From: Dioscorea cayenensis subsp. rotundata
Taxonomy: Eukaryota > Streptophyta > Magnoliopsida > Dioscoreales > Dioscoreaceae
Assembly (NCBI RefSeq): GCF_009730915.1
Contig: NC_052489.1
Span: 28,389,916-28,453,915 of the forward strand
Reading direction: 5' to 3'
DNA length: 64,000 nt
Part shown: positions 48,389-60,500 of the stretch, piece after piece
How the letters are laid out: every line of letters starts with the position of its first letter
Numbering within the stretch: position 1 is the first letter of the stretch
The notes under the pieces: generated by a model
The model's input: the letters and a program-made list of their open reading frames with translations, nothing else
Told to the model about the DNA's origin: nothing
Databases searched by the model: none
Made by a program: the position numbers and the translations under genes

Positions 48389-49160
48389 TTTAGACAGGCA
48401 ACAGTGACTGCTCTGGGTTGAAGAAATAATATGCCGATCAAAATCAGGTCAGTTCTTCCATGTTGTTTTGGTTTATATAATTAAGCACAAGAACTAATGT
48501 TTTGAGCCATATTACAGACACATGAAAGGGGATGGTACCTGCAGGAATTAACCATAGATAGAGGAGCTAGAGTATCTTAAGAGAACAATATAACTGATAT
48601 TGTATCAACTCTTGTGCTAGAAAGAAAGACAGATAGATGCTTCTACATATACATATTACATCATCCAAGTTCCTGATCATTGAAGCATGCAGCAACTATT
48701 TGTTATTCAAACTGTTTTCAGGAACAAAAAAATAAAGAAACAGTGAAGTGTCTTCAACAACAGGTCAGAAATATATGTTCATCCTCATGTTCACTCTCAT
48801 ATATAGATATATATTCTTTATTCTTGTCGGTTTAAATCTTTGTATTTTGTTTGCCTTGCTTAAGGGAATGATGCTACTGTTGGAGCACAATAAGAGGCTG
48901 AGACAAAAGGTTCTTCTTTACATGCTTTTTTCTTAATTATGTTTGTTTTTTGAAGTGAGTTTCCATGGACACATGCATGCATGCATACTTTCTTGTAAAA
49001 AGTTATTTTAACTTAATTCAAGTATGAAGAATTAAACAGGCGAAAGAGATTGATGTTTTTGGTTGAAAAGTTGGCTTCCATGAAGCTGGCCAATATTTCT
49101 CTGAATCAGTTCCACAACCTTATGATCACACTTCTGATACATTCCTTAAACTCTACTAAG

Positions 49161-49879
49161 ATCTTTCTATATATCATTGAAAGCTCCTTTTTATGTATTA
49201 TTATTATTTATTATTATCTGTAGGTAGAACCAGCTTGAGTAGAGTTTTCGGAAAAGAACCAAGGTACCAAGTGATGATTATATATATATTTTTTTAATAA
49301 AGCCTGCCATGCATGATTTAACTACTGGAAGTGAAGAACAGCAAGTAATGCATGGGCTTCAGTGGAGTCATGAGTGATTGGCTACATCCTTGAATAAATA
49401 ATAAATGTGTATCTGTGTATTTCAAGCTGTGAAATTGCTCAAAGCCTTAAATGATAATACATTTATTAGCAATCAAAATGCATGCATGTTTCTTTAGTTG
49501 AAGGCAAACTGGGCATCACTATAGCCCATGAAACATGTCTGTCTGGGAATCCTTATTTTTTTCTTTTTAAAGTGGGGAAAATATTACTTCCATGAAAATG
49601 AATGGTTGTTGTTGCTATTGAATTTTTATTTTTCAAAAAAAAAATAAAATCATAATTTCATTAAATAAATAAAAGAGAGACAGGCAATGTAGGAATATAT
49701 TCGCATATCAATGAGTTGAGATCTTGTTCTCAACACTTTTTGGGGCATGTATATCCAAAAGATTCAGAGGTCTTGTCTTCATCCAAGTGCATGTATTGTA
49801 TGTATATGACATGTAAGTTCCAAGCTTAACTTCTATTATTTTGTGTGTGTTCAGTGGTCCTCAGATTTCATCTACTACC

Positions 49880-49910
<31 letters not shown>

Positions 49911-51039
49911 GTCTCATTAAATATGATTAAAAAGGATGGTGATGGCTACCAGTGCTGGGCATTTGGTAGCAGGCATTTTATGATGTAAATGGTGAATGTG
50001 CAAAAATAAAAGTTAGTAGATGCTATATGCTCTTTGAATAATAACATTTTTTTTTGAATTTTCAGACTATTTATATCTCTTGTTTTTTTAATAATAAAAA
50101 TAGATAAACCATAATTTTATCAAGAAAAAGAAAAACACGACAAACATCGAAAAAGAAAGCGCGATGAACAAAACAACGAAGATCGATTAAAAACCTCACT
50201 GGCGGGTATGCTACAAAACCCGAAAAAAAGAAAAATAAGGACGAAACAGAGAAAAGAAAGCAGGTTCGGGCTTCTAGGGTGAAGACATCGCCTGTAAACA
50301 CAGGGCCTGCAAATATTAATGATGAAGATGATAATATAGTTTCAATTTTTTTTTAAAAAAAATATTAATGATGAAGATGATGTTTAATTAGTGTGTTATC
50401 AAAATTCTCCAATCATTCATTCAGAAAAGTTCTCCTTTAAAATAAATGACAAAATTGTTTAATTTTTGTCAACACATTGTAACTCACATAATTTAAATAT
50501 TATTTTTTAAAATTTAAATAATACAATAAATAAAGAACTTCATATATTATTAATCCATGACTCTGTGCGCATGGGAATATATATATATATATACTAATGA
50601 ATTAATTAAACATCATTATAACATATATAAAATGATTAGATGATAATAAAGATATATAAAATAAAGATCTAATCAAAAGTAAACACCCTAATCAAACTTA
50701 ATCAAATCTAAATATAAGGCAATAATTTCTTGTAACTTCAACACCAATTTATTAACAGTTAATGAGAGTTTTAGACACAAACAAAATCAATAATCATTCA
50801 TTCAATGAGAGTAGTAGTGGACCACTGGTGATTGATTCATCTCCCCCATCCTCATCCAGTTTGAATCTGGAAAATGAGAGTGAGAGAGTGAGAGAGGGTG
50901 TGGGGAACCGGGGGCCCACCAAAAGGGTATATATGGTCTGACAATGAAAGATATATCATCCCTTATCAGATATAAACAAGAACCAATGGAATGAAAGAAA
51001 TAAAAAGGAAGATATACTCCAATGGAAAGCAAAAGACCA
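49161..51039. other. Spacer between the SVP pseudogene and the intact SVP gene
   Basis: No gene is supported. The left part (49310-49860) matches the 3' flank of the intact gene, including AGTTGAAGGCAAAC(T/C)GGGCATCACT, so it belongs to the duplicated unit. A TA microsatellite lies at 49880-49908. A GAGAGTGAGAGAGTGAGAGAGG motif at 50875-50897 is a candidate GAGA-type promoter element for the downstream gene. Confidence 0.6.
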
Positions 51040-51046
51040 TATAAAA
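51040..51046 (+). promoter_or_regulatory. Candidate TATA box of the SVP-like gene
   Basis: TATAAAA is followed by a CT-rich leader (TTCCTTCCCCTTTCCC), suggesting a start site near 51070. Confidence 0.6.
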
Positions 51047-51127
51047 AATCAAGACCTTCCTTCCCCTTTCCCTCACTTCTTCCTCTCGATCAAAACAAGC
51101 CTAAATTAGATCTCTCAAAACATTCAG

Positions 51128-51311
51128 GTATACTATTGTTATTTTTAGTAGATATTCTAGCTAGTTTCTTGTTAATTAGATTAACAAATTTCCACTCTTT
51201 ATATATATATATATATATATCTTTTTATTATTCTTCTTGTTTTTGTTTATTTTGTATAACTAGAAGTGAAAGATTGAAGTATTATTAATTTCTTGTTTTT
51301 AATGTGTTCAG
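51128..51311 (+). other. 5'UTR intron of the SVP-like gene
   Basis: A donor (ATTCAG|GTATAC) and an acceptor (GTGTTCAG|TG) bracket 184 bases ending 27 bases before the ATG. A TA microsatellite lies at 51201-51220. The assignment is by splice signals only. Confidence 0.55.
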
Positions 51312-51338
51312 TGATGCTTTAGTTCGTACTGATCAATA

Positions 51339-51517
51339 ATGGCAAGGGAAAAGATCAAGATAAAGAAGATAGACAATGCAACGGCGAGGCAAGTGACTTT
51401 TTCTAAGCGCCGGAGAGGGTTGTTCAAGAAGGCAGAGGAGCTTGCCATTTTGTGTGATGCTGACGTTGGCCTCATCATCTTCTCTGCTTCTGGGAAGCTC
51501 TTTGAATACGCCAGCTC

Positions 51518-51571
<54 letters not shown>

Positions 51572-54500
51572 TGATAATGAATAAAGTTTCATGAGATTGA
51601 TTGATCAGAAGGTTAAGATCATGTATTTTGATATTGTTATGCATGTTCATCTGCTTTATGGTTTATTATTGTTTTCCATCTTATGTAGTTCTTTGTTCTT
51701 TTTAAGGTTAGATCTCTTATGTTTGCATTTTTTTATCAATATTTTTGCATGGTTTCTGATCGTCTAAGTGTTTTATACTGGATCAACTAGTTTGGGAGGA
51801 TGATTAGAGATCAAATTTGTATGTATCTAACTGTATTTCTTTTAAATAACTTTTGACACCTTCTCATTCAAAATATTACAAGGAGAGTGATTAATTGTTA
51901 GGTGATTTTTTCAAGTTAAAATCGTTTTAAAGTAAGGTTATAGTATTTGGTATGTAAAAGAAAGTGTTGCTTAAAAATTTCTAAAATGTCACACATCCTA
52001 GTGTTTGCCAAATAAGCATATTTCTGGGAATTTTTTTTTATTAATTTTCGATTTATTTTTTATCTAGTGAACTGGTTAATGAATGAAAAAGTAATATCTA
52101 TGTATGTCAGGTGAAGGGATTTTTAACTTTCTCTCAAGTCTTAAATATAAAAAGCATCTTTTTTTAATCATATTTAGTATTTTTTTATTAACGTCTATTT
52201 ATAAAAATTTGATATTGTGTCGCATTAGTCCGAGTCTTTATGAAGTAATTAGTCAACTATATATAATGTAGACAAGATTGCACAGGGCCTTCTAATAATC
52301 GAAATTACTTAATCAATCAACGTTGTAAATAATCAAGTAAAGTTAATATTTTAACTTATTAAAAAATGTTTGATTATAGGATTACAACTTAAATAATTTA
52401 TTTTAATAACAATATTAAAGAATCAGTAAAGTTCAATTAAAAATAGAATAATAATGCATCAGCATGGGAGAATGAAAATATTTTAGACAAAATCAATTTT
52501 TACAACTTTCACTCAAACTTGGAAAAGTAGATTCCTAACCTGCCTAATAAAAAGTGATTTTATAAGTAATCCCATGGAATTCACCAATTTTTCATGTAAA
52601 GAAAGCGTATGGCCAATTGGTTGAAAGTGATGCTTTCCATCATGTCAAACACACGCTAGGGTTTTATTTTTAACATATACCTTTCAGAGAAGCTAAATAC
52701 TATGTATTCCTCCTAAAATTCAATTTATTTGCGTACACATCCCTCTATCCTACATATGCAATTAAAATATCTTATAAACTATATAAATATTGATATTTTA
52801 TAGTAATAAAATATTTGAATTACTAAATTATCACTGACTATGTTATTTTTTTAAATAACAATGTTAGTTTTTATTTAAATGTAATAAATAAAATTAATTT
52901 AAAACTTTTAGGGATATATATATATAATAATAATTTAATGAGTATTAGAAACTTGTAGGGATACATATGCATGTGTTTTTTTATCATATAATATGTAATA
53001 ATATATCTTAATATTTTATGTGGGCTACAGAGATATGTGTGCCAAAAAATCAAATTTTAAAGTGTAGACATGATTTTGTCATTTGCTTAATTCTTAATTC
53101 TGTACATTTGTTAATTTTCTCATTTATTCTTATCACTACTTAAAACTTTGTTTGTGTATGTATATATATGTGTATATATATATATATGTATGCACATCTC
53201 TTTGTTGAAAAAATTGAAGTCATCAAGTTAGGTTTTCACCACTTATATCTGCCACAACAAGAGATCTCTTGTACTTGTATAATTTTATGCCATATGTATA
53301 TATATATATCCATATGTTTCCTTGTATTGGCCTGTTCTTAAACTTCTTAAACTCATAGCAAAATTTTTTCATGTAACAGTCTTATTGATTGTAACATAAT
53401 TGTTAGGAAGTATTATATATTTAATATGTTTAACTTTGCTTTTTTTTTTTAATTCATGTATCAATAAAGCATGTGTGAGATCATTGATAAGCACAGTACG
53501 CAATTCGATGCGGCTCGAAGCCAGACCAACAAACTCTTGACTTGCTTGTAAGTCAAATCTACCATCACCTTATTCATATATATATATATATATATATGCT
53601 CATAAGCTTAATTTGATTTATATAAATGCTCATTAATTTGGGCCTTATAATTCACTTGTAGGGCTTTCTATATATATATATATATATATATATTTTAATT
53701 CTTGTAATATAGACATATAGTGATCATTAATGTTTGAGTTGTTTCACTTGATCAGCCTAGCTAACCCCCTTTTTTATTTTTATTTTTATTTTTTTTTAAT
53801 TTGCACTATGTGGACAACCTTCTTACACACTTCATAGAATCCTCCATGAAGCTAGCTTAGTCAGTTTTTTTTAGACAAAGATGTAAAGCGCCACGCCATT
53901 AAAGGGTTGTCAAGGGATGCATAGTTTCAGTAGTGCACTAATTTCAATAGTTTATTGATCACCTAAGAATTTACCCAGTCAAGCATTACATGGGCTGATC
54001 GATGAAAGTCTTGCCATGTGTACGCTCAGAGGACTTTAAAAACTAAACCGAGCTAATAAATTTTTTCTGCCATGCAACTCTGAAAGAGAGATAAAACGCC
54101 TCCCAATGGACCCATCAGACTTATTTGAATAGCACGATGTTAAAAATGGGTATGGGTGGGTTTTCTATAGTAGGTGTTGTATCTCTCTCTTCTAGAGTTA
54201 TATGGTAGAAGGGATTTATCTTTATAAGGTCTATAAGCTAGCGTAACTAATGCATATCAATACTTATTTATTTTTTGACAGTATTTACCATTTTCATTCA
54301 TATGTATATTATACATGAATATATTCTTGCATGAATTTATTGATGATGCATTTGCCTACAGAGTCCATAAAAATAAAAGAATATGATGAAATAATAATAA
54401 AAAAAATAAAATCATTAAAAACGAGAAAGTCTGGAATCTTAAGAAAGATCTCTTCTTGCACAATATATATATATATATACATTACTGCTAGTTATGGAGG

Positions 54501-57500
54501 GATACTAGTATGGTGATTTTCGCTCAATCTCTCATATAATATAAGCACACACACTCAATGTAAAATCAAACATGCAAGTAAGAGAAAGGAGATATATGAA
54601 TTGATTCCTTAATTTGGCACAACTTGTTTACATCCCAGGTGACCAAGGCCGTAGATAACAATTCACTAGAAAAAGGTAAAGAAAAAGAATACAACACTCA
54701 TTTTCACTCTCACAATGAATACATGAACCCTCTCTAGATTGGTCGATGCCCACTCTCACTCACCCCTTACCCAAGGGTCTTTCTCTGGTAGTACATCTTA
54801 AATCTTAAAAACATGTAGTCTCCTATATAGGCGCTTTCAACGTCCCTAAATATAACACCTCTCTCTTTTAGAATCCCCACGGTTTCTAATTTAGACATCT
54901 TTCAAAAATTAGACGTTGTAACTCATGTTGTAACCGAGCGTGCAACATGGCCCACTTGCTAATCCTAATCGAGTTCTAGCTTTTTGTTGCAACGCGACCA
55001 TACAACGCCTCTAACCCTCCTAGTTGTGGCAGTCCAAGTCTGTCACACCCACCCCTTCTACCGAGGTAAATGTGGCACCCATCGCTAAAAATTCCCTTTT
55101 TAACCGAAGTCGACACTCGCTTTAAACAAAATCGCACTTACAAATCACATTTTTACGACTTTTACACCAACTACGGGTTCAAATACATAAATATTATGAA
55201 TACATAACTCAAATTTGCAGGGTACAACCGCTACGAGATCACAACACCAATGACAAGAAATAAAGAAAGGGGGACCCATCGCAGTCCCTGGACTCAACTC
55301 GACTAGCTCTATAGTCGATCGAGCAATCTAGGGTCCCCGCTCCTCGCACTACATGAGACATTCGAGTTGGTCGGTAGTGGCTTAATAATTTCAAATATTT
55401 AAATACAGATATATAAAGTATATAAATACCAACTTCTCAAATAATTTTTTTCCAACTTTTCCAAAAATACCGTAATTCTAGCAAAAATACAATCTTTAAA
55501 GAACTCTTGAAACATAAATTCAACATAAATCAACATCAATTTGATTTTTCTCAGAAAACACAAATTTTGTGAGAGTCTGGTCTCATCACAATTCAAAAAT
55601 ATAACATAAATCTCAAATTCAAAATAAAGCAATACCCAACACTCACCCAAAGATAACATGGTCTCAGAAAACTCTCTAAACCTTCGCCGTGGCGCTGCTA
55701 GAGTTCAGAGCCGTCGAGGAACTCATGTCCTTAACGTCGACCCATCGGGTTCACCGGCCGCGACTCCCCTGCCACTCGATGAATATCCAGCGTGGCTCTG
55801 CGACTCCCACCGAACCGCCCCTCGTAGTAATCAACACCTGAGTCCACCACGCCACCTCTAAAGGTCGGCCCGTGGGGACCCACTCATCGCAGAGGTCGGG
55901 CCTTAGCCCGTCACCATAAAAAGCCATCAAGTAACATACAGAATAATACCATCTCAGTATAAATCATAACACGTGATCCTTTTCCGTGACAAGTATTCAC
56001 ATCACTGGAAATAACCATTATTTTTCCACAAAGCCAATGCTAAAAAGTATAACAACGCATAATGCCGAAAGAAAGCCCGGATCCATCGATACCATTCCTA
56101 TACCAGAATGAAAACCAATTCTACTAACAATGCCGATAAAAACATCTTTTAATATGCTCACATGGTTTCGCAAATCACTCCAAATCAAAGCATATATACC
56201 CATCAAAAATAAATACAAGAATTGAATAATTAAATCACATATACATGTATTTTTTTACTATTCACAAATCACGTATAATTATACAAAACGAATGTATCAA
56301 TACGGTTATCATGAACATCAATGGCAAACAAATATACGTATATTTCAACTATATATGGAATCAAACATGATAAAAATGAAATACTTAAACATTTATTTCC
56401 AAAAATACTAGCTCATTAAACAATTATTTCAAAATAATAATAATAATTTATTTATTTAAAAATAATAGCCACTACTAACTCACTCCTGTGTTCTTGGGTT
56501 CCTGCTAAACCCTGAACTCCCTCCCAAGACCTGAACAACACCTAATAGAATAATATAATAAAAATAAATAACATATTTAAACTCAAAAAGAAAAATACAA
56601 AAAAATAATAATCAACTCTCTATTAGGGCCCACTCACTCCAATCTGCGTTAAAAACCCCGACCTCGCATAGTCCAATTGGCTTTTCAGTTGTATTTAAAC
56701 CAACTCGCTTTTAGACTAAAACACAGCTAAAACCAATCTGAACCAATCTTAATTCCCCCGAACCAAGCTTTAATTGCACTGAACCAAACTCAATTTCACT
56801 CGAACCAGCTTGAACCAATTCAATTCTTATTCAAAATCCATTGAACCAACTTGGTTCAGTCCAAAACCCTTAACCTAAAATCAACTGAACCAAACCCAAC
56901 CCATTTCAACTTGATTTGATCAAGCCCAACTCAACCAAATCAACTTGGCTAAACCCAACCAATTCCAATCCAACCATCATCATTAACACCTTAATCATCG
57001 TAATAATCAACTTAATTAACTAAACCAAACCCTAATCTCGGTGCTACAGTATTTGCTACAGTAAAACCGAAAATCTCATCCTCCATTTCAAGCAATTTCA
57101 ACTCAAATACAAGATTTTTCCAAATAACTTCAAGCATTCATCATCCATCAACAACAAACCATGATTATTTCTACTCAAATCTATCATTTTCTTCATCAAA
57201 TAACCAATATATACATATATACATGCATACATACACTCATTCATCAAAAATACACCAAGAAAAGCTCTTACCAACTAAAACCATCCCTCCGGCGAGCTCC
57301 CTCCGGCGATCTCCCATCCCCCACCTCAAATCTCCCATTTTTCTCCTCATTTCTTCATAACTCTCGAGTTATCAGTAGCAGAAATGGTGGAGAAGAAGAT
57401 GAACAACACAAAGCCCTAGATTTTTTTCTCTCAATTAACTCTTTCAGCCGAAATTCACTTTTAGTCCCCTCGAAAACATAATTTCTTACAAAAGCAGTCT

Positions 57501-60500
57501 CGAAAAAAACTCCCAAATGGTCCTTGAATTATGAAATACTATTCTCAAAAGGTCCTTTCAAATTACCCAACGGTCCCCAGGTTATAACACAACATTTTTT
57601 AAAAAGATCCCTTCCATCTTACTTTTTCAGTCCTCGGTTTCCATAAACATTTCATGTCCATCCCTTTTCATTTATTCTTTAACCCAAAATCTTTTTAAAA
57701 AGTTTTTACACTTAGGTCCTTATTCTTTCCACTGGGGTTTCTCAACAAGATTACTCTGTAGAAAAATCTTCATCTGAAATCGTAGTAATACCCTAAATAT
57801 ATTTTTCCAGTAATTATCCAAAGGTTCAGGGTATTACAATCCTTCCCCCTTAAGAAAATTTCGTCCTCGAAATTTCTTAGCATACATCAACTCGATATCA
57901 CTCAATTTCATTCTATCGGGTTCCAAGATCTGCTTTCTCTTGCTACAAATATGCTTAATAGTAAATAATCACACTGCAAATCACTATGTATCAGTCAACA
58001 AACAACATGCCAAACACACTTCTTTGGCATCTTCAAGTCAACTCATTTTGGATAAAAACAATTCCGTCAAATATCTCAACCCATGATCCAGATCACAGTA
58101 CACTACTCAGCTCTTTGTCTCAAATGTCAAAATCAACTATCAGTCCTCAATCCCAATATGCAACTTAGGTTTTAACCCGATTGGAGACTCTAAATACTTC
58201 TATTGGGCCCTTAACTTTATGTCTAATCACTACTAACTCTCCAAGTCTAGACATGACTTCTAAACTTAAGCTCAGATCACAACCCGTGATCTCTACCAAA
58301 CCGGGATATCTCAACCTACAGCTCTGATACCAAAAGATGTCACACCCACCCCTTCTACCGAGGTAAATGTGGCACCCATCAGTTAAAATTCCCTTTTAAC
58401 TCGGAAGTCGACACCTCGCTTTTAAACAAAATCGGACTTTACAAATCACATTTTACAAACTTTTACACCAACTACTAGTGTTCAAATACATAAATATTAT
58501 GAATACAATAACTCAAATTATGGGTACAACCGCTACGAGATCACAACACCAACGACAAGAAATAAAGAAAGGGGACCCACTGCAGCTCCGGACTCAACCT
58601 CGACTAGCTCTATAGTCGATCGAGCAATCTAGGGTCCCGCTCCCGCAAATCTGACAGACATTCAGTTGGTCGGTAGTGGCTTTAATAATTTCAAATATTT
58701 AAATACAGTATATATAAAGTATATAAATACCAACTTCTCAAATAATTTTTCCAACTTTTCCAAAATACCAGAATTCTAGCAAAAATACAATCTTTTAAAG
58801 AACTCTTGAAACATAAATTCAACATAAATCAACATCAATTTGATTTTTCTCAGAAAACACAAATTTTGTGAGAGTCCCGGGTCTCATCACAATTCAAAAA
58901 TATAACATAAATCTCAAATTCAAAAATAAAGCAATACCCAACACTCACCCAAAGATAACATGGTCTAGAAAACTCTCTAAACCTTCGCATGGCGCTGGGC
59001 TAGGTTCAGAGCCGTCAAGGAACTCATGTCCCTTAACGTTGACCCATCGGCTCACTCGGGTCGACCCCGGCCACCCGATGAATATCCACCGAGGGCTCTG
59101 CACTCCCACCCCTGAACCCGGCCCTCGTAGTAATCAACACCTGAGTCCACCACGCCACCTCTAAAGGTCGGCCCGTGGGGACCCACTCTGCAGAGAGTCG
59201 GGCCCTAGCCCGTCACCATAAAAAGCCATCAAGTAAATCAAAGCAATAATACCATCCCAGTATAAATCATAACACGTGATCCTTTTCCGGGACAAGTATT
59301 CACATCACGGAAATAACCATTATTTTCCACAAAGCCAACGCCAAAAAGTATAACAACGCATAATGCCAGAAAGCCCGGATCCACGATACCATTCCTATAC
59401 CGTGAATGAAAACCAATTCTACTAACAATCGCCGAGTAAAACATCTTTAATATGCTCACATGGTTTCGTAAATCACTCCAAATCAAAGCATATATACCCA
59501 TCAAAAATAAATACAAGAATTGAATAATTAAATCACATATACATGTATTTTTTTACTATTCACAAATCACGTATAATTATACAAAACGAATGTATCAATA
59601 CGGTTATCACTGAACATCAATGGCAAAACAAATATACGTGATATTTCAACTATATATGGAATCAAACATGATAAAATGAAATACTTAAACATTTATTTCA
59701 AAAATACTAGCCATTAAAACAATTATTTCAAAATAATAATAATAATTTATTTATTTAAAAATAATAGCCACTACTCAACTCACTCGGTGTTCTGGGTTCC
59801 TCGCTAAACCGGAACTCCCTCCCAAGACTGAACAACACCTAATAGAATAATATAATAAAAATAAATAACATATTTAAACTCAAAAGAAAATACAAAAATA
59901 ATAATCAACTCTCTATTGGGCCCACTCACCCAATCGGTTAAAAACCCGACCTCGCATAGTCCAATTGGCTTTCGGGCTTGTATTTAAACCAACTCGGCTT
60001 TAGACTAAACACGTCTAAACCAATCCGAACCAATCTTAATTCCCCCTCGAACCAAGCTTAATTGCACTGAACCAAACTCAATTTCACTCGAACCAGACTT
60101 GAACCAATTCAATTCTTATTCAAAATCCATTGAACCAACTTGGTTCAGTCCAAAAACCCTTAACCTAAAATCAACTCGAACCAAAACCCTAACTCCATTT
60201 CAACTTGATTTGATCAAGCTCAACTCAACCAAATCAACTTGGCTAAACCCAACCAATTCCAATCCAACCATCATCATTAACACCTTAATCATCGTAATAA
60301 TCAAACTTAATTAACTAAACCAAACCCTAATCTCGGTGCTACAGATGTCTGCTACGAAAACCGAAAAATCTCATCCTCCATTTTCAAGCAATTTCAACTC
60401 AAATACAAGATTTTTCCAAAATAACTTCAAGCATTCATCATCCATCAACAACAAAGCACGATTATTTCTACTCAAATCTATCATTTTCTTACATCAAATA

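Larger units (their letters stand above)
38440..49160 (+). pseudogene. SVP/StMADS11-type MADS-box pseudogene (tandem copy of the gene at 51339)
   Basis: Exon-like segments align with all seven coding exons of the downstream gene: 38440-38641, 39515-39596, 48394-48447, 48518-48628, 48722-48763, 48865-48909 and 49040-49158. Exon 1 keeps [13 protein letters not shown] but has an early stop (UAG after FSAS) and indels in the N-terminal part. Exon 3 carries an in-frame TAA. Exon 4 has insertions, and its donor GT is changed to AC. A second exon-2-like segment sits at about 42989-43032, inside intron 2. A copia element (44692-48260) also occupies intron 2. Sequence after the last exon matches the 3' flank of the active copy. 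No functional MADS protein could be made. Confidence 0.92.

Noticed and set aside
50918-50940. Possible CArG box (CCAAAAGGG...TATATGG) upstream of SVP
   Set aside because: It does not fit CC(A/T)6GG, with the wrong spacing between CC and GG.
55658-55861. Arg/Pro-rich ORFs in both LTRs (also 58868-59164)
   Set aside because: They lie inside the LTR and are not conserved in frame between the two copies.
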